In this document: positions 1 through 7,395 of the stretch, piece by piece
How positions within the stretch are numbered: position 1 is the stretch's first letter
Layout: each line of letters begins with the position of its first letter
Source of the DNA: JAAYEA01 sp012689325
Lineage (GTDB): Bacteria > Chloroflexota > Anaerolineae > JAAYEA01
Length of the DNA stretch: 11,619 bases
NCBI GenBank assembly: GCA_036841525.1
Contig: DAITVZ010000102.1
Coordinates: 1 to 11,619 of the forward strand
Direction of reading: 5' to 3'
Notes under the pieces: model-generated
What the model was told of the DNA's origin: nothing
Database searches by the model: none
Seen by the model: only the letters and a program-made list of their open reading frames with translations
Translations under genes and position numbers: made by a program

Positions 1-2
1 TG

Positions 3-338
3 GCCTCCGTGGAGCGTCTGGTGGGCTCCATCCTGCTGGAGGCCCATGCGGAGTGGCAAGTGGATCGGCGCCATTTCCGTCAGGAGTCGATGGAGAAGCT
101 GAAGACATCCGAACAGCAGCTGCCATCCGCTGCCGCTCAGCATCTGGAACCCATTCGCCAGACACTGTACATCCGTCATGCCCTGCAAGGGGAACCCCCT
201 TTTCCACTATTTGACGAGACGCAAACCCGTGTTGTGCCGGGTAACTGGCACGCACGGTTTGGGAAGCAGCATGGGCGAAACACAGGTTACGCTGTGCGCC
301 CCCGTGCTGACTTCACACACCTGCTGGCCAAGACCTGA
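3..338 (+). CDS. IS256-family transposase, C-terminal end (partial)
   Basis: The reading frame is already open at the left window edge and ends at TGA 336-338. Its first ~33 residues (ASVERLVGSILLEAHAEWQ, then VDRRHFRQESMEKL) match the usual C-terminus of IS256/Mutator-type transposases, where a helix of the form 'RL(V/G)xxLxExHxEW' is followed by 'RRYxxxESM'. The catalytic DDE residues would lie upstream, outside the window. The ~75 residues after MEKL are not recognisable and are Arg/Pro-rich; they may be read-through into non-coding DNA after loss of the native stop. Whether the element is intact or a remnant cannot be told from this edge. The family call rests on the short C-terminal signature only. 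Confidence 0.62.
   Translation, partial: ASVERLVGSILLEAHAEWQVDRRHFRQESMEKLKTSEQQLPSAAAQHLEPIRQTLYIRHALQGEPPFPLFDETQTRVVPGNWHARFGKQHGRNTGYAVRPRADFTHLLAKT
312..335 (+). mobile_element. Possible right terminal end of the IS256-like element
   Basis: The stretch beginning TTCACACACC and ending CTGGCCAAGACC resembles the right ends of IS256-family elements, which often have the form TT(T/C)ACACA...CTGGACA..ACC. It lies just after the transposase reading frame, where an end would be expected. The left end and any target duplication are outside the window, so this is a positional and pattern-based guess only. Confidence 0.28.
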
Positions 339-387
339 AATGATCATCTCCCCTGGCGTAGTGCGTCGAAAGGCGGGCTGACGGTTC

Positions 388-415
388 TTGCCGCTTCTGC
401 CCGGACGTGTACAAT
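388..415 (+). promoter_or_regulatory. Possible sigma-70-type promoter for the 621-2456 gene
   Basis: TTGCCG (388-393, 4/6 to the -35 consensus) and TACAAT (410-415, 5/6 to the -10 consensus) are 16 bp apart. They point toward the 611-residue gene and would leave a leader of about 200 nt. It is the best pair I found in the 339-620 gap, but single-site matches of this quality can occur by chance. Confidence 0.33.
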
Positions 416-460
416 CCAGTGAAGCGCCGTGTGGCCATGCCCTGGGGGGATCTCCCTGCA

Positions 461-530
461 ACCAGGCCCAGCATTGCGCCTGGTGCGAGTCCTGAGGAAA
501 AGCCTCGCCCGCATTGAGGCGCTGGGCGAG
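461..530 (+). other. Two hairpins in the leader of the 621-2456 gene
   Basis: Two perfect inverted repeats lie between the putative promoter and the start codon. ACCAGGC (461-467) pairs with GCCTGGT (478-484) across a 10-nt loop, and CTCGCCC (504-510) pairs with GGGCGAG (524-530) across a 13-nt loop. Both loops contain GCATTG, which hints at two related units. There is no T-tract, so they are not classical terminators. A leader structure or degenerate palindromic repeats are both possible. The rest of the 339-620 gap shows nothing recognisable. Confidence 0.3.
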
Positions 531-620
531 CTCTGCAGGGGAGGGGCGGGTGCCGGTTGTCGATACGGCTAATCAGAGGAAGCGTGGCGATTCTGGCAGA
601 CACCAGGAAAGGACGGGACC

Positions 621-2456
621 ATGAACGCGACCGATGCTCTTCGACAGCAGCGCCAGCGCGGCGTGATCTTGCGCGAACGCCTTCGCCGCCTCGGCGATCG
701 CGCCTATGACACCGATGCAGCCCTACTCACCCGCTGGAACCAGTTCTTCCCGCGCTTCAGCGGTCACACTGCCGGGCAGCAGTCCCTGGAGTACGCTATC
801 CTGCTCCTGCACTCCGATGACCGCACCTACGGCACAGACGACGCCGGCGAGGCCAACCGCATCATCCGCCGAATCCTCGCGCAGCAGGACCTCCGGCCCG
901 GCTCCCCGACCTACGGCAACTTCTTCTGGATGACGCACTGGGATCGCGTCAAGGACGCCAACGCGGTTTCGTTTCTCTGCTCTGGCCTCGTGTATGCCTA
1001 TCTCACCTTCCCGAACAAGCTCCAGCACGAGACCAAAGCAGCCCTGGAACGGAGCTTTCCGGAGACGCTCAAGGGGATACGAGGGCACAAGGTCCGCTGG
1101 CAATACACCAACATCTTTTTCCTGAACCTTGGCGGCCTGGTCAGCCTTGCCCGCGTGCTGGGAGACCCGGCGATCCACGCCGAGGCGGTGGCAGACTTCG
1201 ACACCTGGCTGGCGGGCACCGCCGAGGATGGCTTCCACGAGTTCAACAGCCCCACCTACACGCCGGTCACCCTCTTTGGCATGGAAACCGCCTGGACCAT
1301 GACGGATGACGAGGTATTCCGCGCGCGGTTGCAGCGAACCATGGATCTCATCACCTACCAGATGGCGCTCAACCTCTCCCCCAACGGCTTTCTGGGCGGC
1401 GCGGCGGCGCGGGCCTACCAGCAGGATGCCCTTACCGGCATGGGCGGGGCGGCATTCTATTCCCATATCAAGTTCGGCTCGCCCTGCCCGCCCTTGGGGC
1501 CAACCGCCTCCGTGAGCTATGCGGAGCAGACCTTCTTCGACTATGTGCCGCCGGAACCCGTCCGCAGGCTGGCCCTCGGCAAGACCGCGCCGATCGAGAT
1601 CCATGACCGCGGCGTTTCCCTGGCCAGCCGGCGCGCCCACGCCATAGGCCCGGCGTTCAGCCTGGCCTCCCAGTGCATCGAACGCGTGGGGGGACACTCC
1701 CCGCCCTCGTACATCCTGCTGGTCAGGGACAGCCGGGCGCCCCGGCCCAGCGTCCCCTTCCTGCCCGACGAGTCCTTCACGCACCAACCTTGCGCATCTT
1801 TCTGGTCCCGCCAGGAGGGCTTCCGGGTGGTGGGCCGGCTGCACTATCCCCTCGCTGAGGAGCAGCGCGCGAAATTCATCGAGGACCCCGCCTTCTTCTG
1901 TGAGCCTCACGTCCTGTTCGGGCTGCGCGACCAGATCAAGGCCGTGCGCATTGGCAACGTGGACTGGGGTGGGGGCGATGTGCGACTTCAGCCCGGGCAG
2001 TCGGTCGCCGTCTCTTATGGCGACCTGTTCCTGGGCGTGGTGGCGCTGCCCCTGGATCGCGCCGGACAGCCGGCGCCGGGAAGGGCGCTCCTGGCCTATG
2101 GTGAGGATGGCGAGCTCCGCTTGCACATCCGCATCCATGGCGGCATCGATGTCGGGCCAGAGGACGATCCGGTGGATGCGCTGCTCTTCGTCACGGTGCG
2201 GGTGCCCGGAGAGGGGCAAAGCCTGCTGGCTTTTGCCGACGAGCTGAGCCAGTGGCGGCTTGCGCAATCTGTCGAGGGCGAGCAAGTGACCTTCACGGCC
2301 ACCTGCTCGGACGGAACCTCCATCAGCTATCCATACACCGCTGCCGATCCTGATCCTCTCGGAGATGCACTGCATATCTCGCCCGAGCTGACGATGCGGC
2401 CTGGCGACCTGGTCGCCTTGGTCAACGGCGCAAAGCCGCTGCCATTCTCCGGCTAG
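621..2456 (+). CDS. Predicted alpha/alpha-toroid carbohydrate-active-like protein, function unknown
   Basis: This ATG-start gene encodes 611 residues and has a good ribosome site, AGGAAAGGA at 605-613, 7 nt upstream. The N-terminal ~300 residues are helical with Trp/Tyr/Asn-rich patches typical of alpha/alpha-barrel (toroid) lyases and glycosidases: FFWMTHWDRVKDANA, then WQYTNIFFLNLGG, then HEFNSPTYTPVTLFG. The E-F/Y-NSPTY segment is the most distinctive motif, and I recall it from uncharacterised toroid-fold proteins. The C-terminal ~270 residues look beta-rich, as in lyases with a beta-sandwich after the toroid. No signal peptide or membrane segment is visible, so a cytoplasmic location is likely. 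It converges with the adjacent ABC importer operon, which permits but does not prove a role in degrading imported oligosaccharides. No enzyme activity should be assigned. Confidence 0.75.
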   Translation: MNATDALRQQRQRGVILRERLRRLGDRAYDTDAALLTRWNQFFPRFSGHTAGQQSLEYAILLLHSDDRTYGTDDAGEANRIIRRILAQQDLRPGSPTYGNFFWMTHWDRVKDANAVSFLCSGLVYAYLTFPNKLQHETKAALERSFPETLKGIRGHKVRWQYTNIFFLNLGGLVSLARVLGDPAIHAEAVADFDTWLAGTAEDGFHEFNSPTYTPVTLFGMETAWTMTDDEVFRARLQRTMDLITYQMALNLSPNGFLGGAAARAYQQDALTGMGGAAFYSHIKFGSPCPPLGPTASVSYAEQTFFDYVPPEPVRRLALGKTAPIEIHDRGVSLASRRAHAIGPAFSLASQCIERVGGHSPPSYILLVRDSRAPRPSVPFLPDESFTHQPCASFWSRQEGFRVVGRLHYPLAEEQRAKFIEDPAFFCEPHVLFGLRDQIKAVRIGNVDWGGGDVRLQPGQSVAVSYGDLFLGVVALPLDRAGQPAPGRALLAYGEDGELRLHIRIHGGIDVGPEDDPVDALLFVTVRVPGEGQSLLAFADELSQWRLAQSVEGEQVTFTATCSDGTSISYPYTAADPDPLGDALHISPELTMRPGDLVALVNGAKPLPFSG

Positions 2457-2613
2457 CGGGGCCAGCATTCGCCCAGCACGGGGGTCATTCGCGGGCAGCG
2501 GCCGATGGGCTCCGCTCTGGCAGAGGCCACAGGAGATGAGCGCCCTGCATCGGGCTGGCCCCGGGGTCCTTGGCGGGCCCAGCGAGCACAACGCTGGAAG
2601 ACCCGCCTCGGAC

Positions 2614-2640
2614 GCCGAGCCAGCCCGGGCACGGCTCGGC
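2614..2640. terminator. Hairpin between convergent genes, possible two-way terminator
   Basis: GCCGAGCC (2614-2621) and GGCTCGGC (2633-2640) form a perfect 8-bp GC-rich stem with an 11-nt loop, in the 211-bp gap between two genes that end facing each other. An alternative small hairpin (CTCGG 2607-2611 with CCGAG 2615-2619) overlaps it. No T-run follows on either strand, so intrinsic termination would be weak. The position is the main argument. Confidence 0.33.
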
Positions 2641-2667
2641 CAGAGCTGAGCGAGGGCACGTCAGCGG

Positions 2668-3837
2668 CTAGCGAGCATACGGGTCAGCCGCATCCCTCAG
2701 ACCGTCACCCAGAAAGTTGAACGCAAATACCGTGGCGATGACGAACAACGCCGGGAGGAGCTTCCATGGCGTGTGGGCGATGGCCACGATGTTCTGGGCA
2801 TCCTGCAACAGAACGCCCCAGCTCGTCACGGGTGGGCGCAGGCCCAGCCCCAAGAAGCTGAGCGAGGTCTCGCCCAGGATCATGCCCGGGATGGACAGGG
2901 TGACGGTCACGATGAGGTGGCTGAGAAAGGACGGCAGCAGGTGCCGCACGATGATCCTCAGTTCCGAGGTGCCGCCGATCCGGGCCGCCATGACGAAATC
3001 CTCCTCGCGCAGCGCCAGGACCTTGCCGCGCGTGACCCGCGCCAGGCCGGTCCAGCCGATGATGGACAGGATCACCGTGATGCCAAAGTAGGTCTGCTGC
3101 GGCGGCAAGCCGGGCGGCAACGCGGCCGAGAGCGCCATCCAGAGCGGGATGGTGGGGATCGACCGCAGCAGCTCGATGGTTCGCTGCAGGATCGTGTCCG
3201 TGATGCCCCCATAGTACCCCGAGATACCCCCGAGCACCGCGCCGATGGCCAAGCTGATCAAGACGCCCACCAGCCCGATGGAGAGCGAGATCCGCGCGCC
3301 ATAGAGGATGCGGGAGTAGAGATCGCGCCCCAGGTTATCGGTGCCCAGGAGGAACAGCGTCTCCTGCTCGCCCTTTACCCCAAAGAGATGCAGGTTCCCT
3401 GCCCAGCGGCCCCAGAACTTGTACCCGTCGCGCCGCACAAACAAGTAGATCGGCGCCATCTTGGTGGTGTCGTCCTGGTAGGTGAGCCGCCAGGTGACCG
3501 GGTCGCTGTATTCCCGCAGGGCGTACACGAACGGGCGGAGGTGAAAGCGGCCCTCCGCGTCCACGAAGCGGATGGGTTGCGGCGGGGCCGCGTTGAACTT
3601 GGCAAAGCGCTTGTCGAGGGGATATGGGGCCAGGAACTCGCAGAGCGCCGCTACGAAATACATGATGGCGATAAAGATGCCGCCGGCGATGGCCATGCGG
3701 TGCCTGCGGAACTTCCACCACATCAGCTGCCATTGAGATGCGGTATGGATCTTCTCCTCACCGGCGGCGGCTTGGCCCTCGGCCTGTTGGGCGGATTGCG
3801 ATGGTGTGGGTGGCTGTGGTGCGGGGTTCGCCATCAT
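2668..3837 (-). CDS. ABC transporter permease, DppC/OppC type
   Basis: This 389-residue inner-membrane permease belongs to the peptide/opine/nickel importer class (binding-protein-dependent inner-membrane component). A hydrophilic Pro/Gln-rich N-tail (1-40) is followed by TM1 (about 48-70), then a ~95-residue external segment, the family hallmark GTDNLGRD (165-172), and five further hydrophobic segments. The EAA loop that contacts the ATPase, AARIGGTSELRIIVRHLLP (284-302), is intact. The long segment between TM1 and GTDNLGRD marks the extended subfamily. The start ATG overlaps the stop of the upstream permease (ATGA), with AAGGAG just upstream, so the two are probably translationally coupled and form a heterodimer. 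The substrate may be peptides or oligosaccharides; the sequence does not decide. It is the last gene of its operon. Confidence 0.95.
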   Translation of the reverse strand: MMANPAPQPPTPSQSAQQAEGQAAAGEEKIHTASQWQLMWWKFRRHRMAIAGGIFIAIMYFVAALCEFLAPYPLDKRFAKFNAAPPQPIRFVDAEGRFHLRPFVYALREYSDPVTWRLTYQDDTTKMAPIYLFVRRDGYKFWGRWAGNLHLFGVKGEQETLFLLGTDNLGRDLYSRILYGARISLSIGLVGVLISLAIGAVLGGISGYYGGITDTILQRTIELLRSIPTIPLWMALSAALPPGLPPQQTYFGITVILSIIGWTGLARVTRGKVLALREEDFVMAARIGGTSELRIIVRHLLPSFLSHLIVTVTLSIPGMILGETSLSFLGLGLRPPVTSWGVLLQDAQNIVAIAHTPWKLLPALFVIATVFAFNFLGDGLRDAADPYAR

Positions 3838-4829
3838 CTCTCTCCTTCCAGGCGGATGCGGGGATCTACCCAGGCCAACAGGATGTCCGAGATCAGCGTG
3901 CCAATGACGGTCAGAAAGCTGATGATGAACAGGATGCTTCCCGCCATGTACATGTCCTGCGCCAACAGCGCGGTCAGCAGGAGCGGGCCCACCGTCGGCA
4001 GGCCGAGCACCACCGCCACGATGGTGCTCCCGGAGAAGAGCCCTGCCAGCGACCAGCCGATGGTGCTGACGAAGGGATTGACCGCGACGCGCACCGGGTA
4101 TTTCCAGAGCAGCCTTCTCTCCTCCAGCCCCTTGGCGCGCGCGGTGGTCACGTAAGGCTTGTGCAGCTCATCCAGCAGGTTGCCTCGCATGGTCCGGATG
4201 AGCCCCGCCGTGCCCGAAGTGCCGAGGATCACCACCGGTACCCAGATATGCTTGAGCATATCGACGATCCTGGCCATGCTCCAGGGGGCATCCACAAACT
4301 CGGGAGAGAACAGGCCCGCCACGTTTTGGCTGAAATAGGCAACGCTAATCCAGATGAGGACCAGGGCCAGCAGGAAACCGGGCGTGGCCAAACCGACAAA
4401 GCTTATGGAGGTAAAGAGGTAATCAAGCTTTGAGTACTGGTGCGTGGCAGAATAGACGCCTATAGGCAGGGCGACCACCCAGGTAAAAACCATTGTCACT
4501 AAGGACAGGATCACCGTGATCGCCAGCCGGTCGGCGATCATCTCGGTGACCGGCCGGTTCCAGTGCCAGGACCAGCCAAAGTGGCCCCGGCTGACGATAT
4601 TCCACATCCATTTCCCATATTGCACGTAGACGGGCTGGTCCAGGCCATACTCTGCCTTGAGGGTGTCCAGCCGATCCTGCGTCATGATGTCGCCGGTCGT
4701 CGCCATGGCCGCGACGACCGAGGTCAGATAGTCGCCTGGCGGCAACTGGATGATGACGAACGAGATCACGGAGACCAGAAACAGGGTCGGGATCATCAGC
4801 AGAACACGCCGCGCGATGTATTTCAGCAT
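3834..4829 (-). CDS. ABC transporter permease, DppB/OppB type
   Basis: This 331-residue partner permease has the family's N-terminal MLKYIARRVLLMIPTLFLVS helix, the conserved segment EYGLDQPVYVQYGKWM (60-75) followed by GHFGWSW, and six hydrophobic segments. Its EAA loop is ARAKGLEERRLLWKYPV (230-246). I chose the ATG at 4829 because GGGAGGAA sits 3 nt upstream and the family starts at this residue; an in-frame TTG six codons earlier is less likely. It is second in the operon, separated from the binding-protein gene by 120 bp containing a strong hairpin, and its stop overlaps the start of the DppC-type gene. It is expected to form the membrane channel with that protein. No key residue is missing. 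Confidence 0.95.
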   Translation of the reverse strand: MLKYIARRVLLMIPTLFLVSVISFVIIQLPPGDYLTSVVAAMATTGDIMTQDRLDTLKAEYGLDQPVYVQYGKWMWNIVSRGHFGWSWHWNRPVTEMIADRLAITVILSLVTMVFTWVVALPIGVYSATHQYSKLDYLFTSISFVGLATPGFLLALVLIWISVAYFSQNVAGLFSPEFVDAPWSMARIVDMLKHIWVPVVILGTSGTAGLIRTMRGNLLDELHKPYVTTARAKGLEERRLLWKYPVRVAVNPFVSTIGWSLAGLFSGSTIVAVVLGLPTVGPLLLTALLAQDMYMAGSILFIISFLTVIGTLISDILLAWVDPRIRLEGER

Positions 4830-4854
4830 CGGTTCCTCCCAGCGCAAAGCGGAA

Positions 4855-4886
4855 GACTACGGCAGAGGCGAACCCCTGCCGTAGTC
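4855..4886 (-). promoter_or_regulatory. 14-bp intergenic hairpin with UUCG loop inside the ABC operon
   Basis: GACTACGGCAG (4855-4865) and CTGCCGTAGTC (4876-4886) are perfect inverted repeats. In the minus-strand transcript the stem extends inward through a G-U wobble and two G-C pairs to a UUCG tetraloop, giving 14 pairs. It lies between the binding-protein stop and the permease ribosome site and has no U-run after it. Hairpins at this place in importer operons are known to protect the upstream mRNA and lower downstream expression, giving more binding protein than permease. That role is inferred here. Confidence 0.7.
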
Positions 4887-4949
4887 CAGCACGTAGAGTG
4901 CCCTCGCAGCGGCGCCCGCCGGGGCGTTGCTGCGGCGCACAGGTCGCGA

Positions 4950-6935
4950 CTACTGCCTCATGAAATACTGCTCTGGATGGGTGTTCTTCTCGGTAAGGAA
5001 GGTCGTGTCGTTGATGGCGGTCTCTGGCACGTTGCGGAAGTTGTTCTTGACTACCCAGGGCGCATCGGTTGTCTGGCAGATGCCACAGGTCCAGACGTTC
5101 TCGGAAGCGATGTCCAACACCTGCGACGCCAGGGCGATCTGCTTGTCCCGGTCCACCTCTGCCAGAGCCTGGTCAAACAGCTCCAGCGCCTTCGCCACCT
5201 CGCCATAGGGCGCCATGCCTTCTTTGCCGCCGGTGTCGCGGTACTGGCCGATGGCGGGGCCGATGCGGACAGATCCGCGCACCCATGGCACGATCCAGTA
5301 GGCATAGTTGAGCCAGGAGGGATAGATGGCCCCGTCCATGCCCCACATGGAGAGCTCCAGCTCGTTCGCCGTCATGCGGTTGTAGTGGATGGAACGCTCC
5401 TCCTCCTTGGTCACGACCTTGAGGCCGACCTTTTTCACGTACTCGGTGATCAGCTCGGCATAGATGGCATGGCCCGCCGAAACATAGTTGATCAACTCGA
5501 GGGTCTTGTTGTTCTCCGGCGCGATGCGATAGCCCTCCGCGTCCCGCTTGTCCAGCCCCAGCTCGTCCAGCATCTTGTTGGCCTTGTCGATGTCGTAGTC
5601 GACGTAGCGCGTGGCGAACTCGGGCCGGAAGTCCGCGGACTGGTCGATGACGGTGGCCTGGCGAGGCTTGGCGCGCCCCAAGAAATGGATGCGGGAAAAG
5701 TCCTCGCGATCGATGGCGTGGGAGAAGGCCTGGCGGAACTTTTTCTCCCGGATGTACTTGGCTTTCACCGGGTCGGCCTCGTAGCTCATATTGAACATGA
5801 CCTGCCAGTTCACGCCCGTCGTCGACGTCCAGATGATCAGGCGATAGCCGCCCTTCTGCTCGTTCTCTTTGAGCAACGGGATGTTGGCAAAGGCCAGGTG
5901 GCGGCCCTGCATGTCGATCTCACCGGCGATGCATTTGGTCATCACGATGTCGACGCCACCCACCAGGTCGTGGGCGATATAGTCGATGTAGGGCAACTGG
6001 TTGCCCGCCGGGTCAACTTTCCAGTAGTAGGGGTTGCGCTCCATGAGGTGGCGCTGATCGGCGTTGCGGCTCTTGGTCACCCAGGTGTGCCAGGAGGGGA
6101 GGTCAGGGTTGTCGCTGGTGTTGTTCTTGGCGCCAAAGTACTGGTTCCAGGTCTCGAGGCCGGCCGCCTTGGTGTCTGCATCCAGCTTGGCCTTGTCCGC
6201 GTACTTGGCGTGGAACAACTGGAGGTAATGCTTGGGCGTGATCAGGATGCCGCCGGCCAGGATGAGCAGGAAGAGGGCATACGGCTTGACGAACTTGAGG
6301 CGGATGGTGAAGTCATCGATCTTTTCCATGACGCCCGGCTGGCCGCCAAAGTTGAGCCACCCGGGGACATTGGGCGTGATCTCTTTGTTCAGGTAGACGT
6401 CCTCATAGGCGAAGTAGAGATCATCCGCGGTGGCGGGCACGCCGTCCGACCACTTGATCCCTTCTCGCATATGGAAGGTGAAGGTCTTGCCCTCATCGCT
6501 CACCTCCCACTTGGTGAAGACGTTCGGCTCAAAGCTGCTGCCATCCGCGCTGAAATGGACGAGCGACTCGCGGTACAGCCGGACGTTGCTGTTGGGGACA
6601 TCAGCGGGGCCGATGTGCGCGCGGCGCCAGGTGCCGCCATACTGGCCGATCTCTTCCACAACGGGGAGGACGAGCGGTTCCTTGGGCAGCCGCTCCTCTA
6701 CCGGCGGCAACTTGCCGGCCTTGACCAGTTCCGCCAGCATGGGGGCCTCGTTGTACTTGGCGACTGGCACCGGCGTGTCGGTGGGTTTGGCAGGAGCGGC
6801 AGTGGGCTGGGCGGGGGCAGTGGTGGGCTGGGCGGGCGCTGCAGTAGGCTGAGCGCAGGAGGCGGCCAGGATCGCCACGGCGCTCATGGCGGTGAGCTTG
6901 AGAAATCCACGACGCGTGAGTTGTTCTCCAGACAT
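4950..6935 (-). CDS. ABC transporter substrate-binding lipoprotein, family 5 (DppA/OppA-like)
   Basis: This 661-residue exported solute-binding protein has a signal containing a twin-arginine motif, TRRGFLKL (7-14), a hydrophobic core and a lipobox-like LAAS-C with Cys27. That is consistent with Tat export and lipid anchoring. Four copies of the 7-residue unit AQPT-x-AP (28-55) form a flexible linker, followed by the mature SBP_bac_5 domain, which opens with EEIGQYGGTWRR and shows the family's NPYYWKVDP-like segment and many aromatic residues. I chose the ATG at 6935 because AAAGGAGG is 6 nt upstream; the frame is also open for eight more codons. It is first in the operon and likely captures peptides or oligosaccharides for the two downstream permeases. 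Family-5 proteins bind both classes, so the ligand is undecided. The length is at the long end for the family, partly because of the linker. Confidence 0.96.
   Translation of the reverse strand: MSGEQLTRRGFLKLTAMSAVAILAASCAQPTAAPAQPTTAPAQPTAAPAKPTDTPVPVAKYNEAPMLAELVKAGKLPPVEERLPKEPLVLPVVEEIGQYGGTWRRAHIGPADVPNSNVRLYRESLVHFSADGSSFEPNVFTKWEVSDEGKTFTFHMREGIKWSDGVPATADDLYFAYEDVYLNKEITPNVPGWLNFGGQPGVMEKIDDFTIRLKFVKPYALFLLILAGGILITPKHYLQLFHAKYADKAKLDADTKAAGLETWNQYFGAKNNTSDNPDLPSWHTWVTKSRNADQRHLMERNPYYWKVDPAGNQLPYIDYIAHDLVGGVDIVMTKCIAGEIDMQGRHLAFANIPLLKENEQKGGYRLIIWTSTTGVNWQVMFNMSYEADPVKAKYIREKKFRQAFSHAIDREDFSRIHFLGRAKPRQATVIDQSADFRPEFATRYVDYDIDKANKMLDELGLDKRDAEGYRIAPENNKTLELINYVSAGHAIYAELITEYVKKVGLKVVTKEEERSIHYNRMTANELELSMWGMDGAIYPSWLNYAYWIVPWVRGSVRIGPAIGQYRDTGGKEGMAPYGEVAKALELFDQALAEVDRDKQIALASQVLDIASENVWTCGICQTTDAPWVVKNNFRNVPETAINDTTFLTEKNTHPEQYFMRQ
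6771..6854 (-). repeat. Four tandem 21-bp units encoding the AQPTxAP linker
   Basis: Codons 28-55 of the binding protein are four imperfect 21-bp repeats (AQPTAAP, AQPTTAP, AQPTAAP, AKPTDTP) directly after the lipid-anchor cysteine. Copy number could change without breaking the frame. The repeat probably sets the distance of the binding domain from the membrane. Confidence 0.8.
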
Positions 6936-7066
6936 TGTCTTCCTCCTTTGGAACATCAAGACCAGTGACTCCTACGTCCTATGCTGAGACGATGCTGGAT
7001 TTGGCAAGCCTCCTTCCTTTCAATTGTTAATGGATCACGTCCTGCACCGCTTTGCCCCCTGGTCCT

Positions 7067-7095
7067 ATTAAACCATAAAGCCCAGGGTTTGTCAA
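7067..7095 (-). promoter_or_regulatory. Near-consensus sigma-70 promoter of the ABC transporter operon
   Basis: On the minus strand TTGACA (7090-7095, 6/6) and TTTAAT (7067-7072, 5/6) are separated by exactly 17 bp. Transcription would start near 7060, leaving a ~125-nt leader before the ATG at 6935. The leader contains GACCAG near its 3' part (plus-strand 6960-6965) that can pair with CTGGTC at its 5' end (7059-7064). No clear operator overlaps the promoter. The spacing and match make this the strongest promoter in the window. Confidence 0.75.
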
Positions 7096-7232
7096 GTATC
7101 GAGCAAGCCCTCTGCGCGTTTCTTGCGCCGAAATCTGGCTTCGCGCCCCAGTTCCCGAGCCTCGTCTTCTCGGAGATCACGACTTTATCTTGTTCGCGTC
7201 GCAACTGGTGCGCCGGACGCAGCCTGTTGTGT

Positions 7233-7247
7233 TGGCATCGGATGCCA
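7233..7247. other. Small palindrome upstream of hsdM
   Basis: TGGCAT (7233-7238) and ATGCCA (7242-7247) form a perfect 6-bp inverted repeat with a 3-bp centre, about 150 bp before hsdM in the 460-bp divergent gap (6936-7395). It could be an operator half-site pair. I found no convincing plus-strand promoter near it. Apart from the minus-strand promoter, the rest of the gap holds nothing I can name. Confidence 0.25.
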
Positions 7248-7395
7248 GAGACGAGGTCGGGTTCCGAGCAAGACAGCGCGCAACTACCGACCGCGGATGC
7301 TTCGAGGGCTTGCCATCTGCCATATTTGCCCATTCCTCGTTTTCGTGCAAGATAGGGGCGATCTAGCATCCACATATCGTCATTGGGGACATGCC

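Noticed and set aside
723..2591. 622-codon open frame on the minus strand opposite the toroid-like gene
   Set aside because: It has no recognisable domains and low-complexity Gly/Arg/Ala content, and it mirrors a gene with strong third-position GC; a shadow frame.
2773..4155. 460-codon plus-strand open frame opposite the permeases
   Set aside because: It is Arg/Asp/Gln-rich shadow sequence opposite two clear permease genes.
4563..6968. 801-codon plus-strand open frame opposite the binding protein
   Set aside because: Its translation is His/Asp/Val/Leu-rich without domains and overlaps well-supported minus-strand genes; a shadow caused by high GC.
6969..7004. Possible 11-codon leader peptide (TTG start) in the ABC operon leader
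   Set aside because: An AAGGAGG occurs upstream on the minus strand but only about 1 nt from the TTG, which is too close for use; no regulatory codon pattern is visible.
7021..7031. CAATTGTTAA as a lac-type operator on the ABC leader
   Set aside because: Only the central CAATTG is palindromic and the flanks are not symmetrical; it lies downstream of the likely transcript start without a second site.
7123..7395. In-frame N-terminal extension of hsdM by 91 codons
   Set aside because: The added residues are Arg/Ser/Cys-rich and unlike HsdM, and the family similarity begins right at the ATG at 7396.
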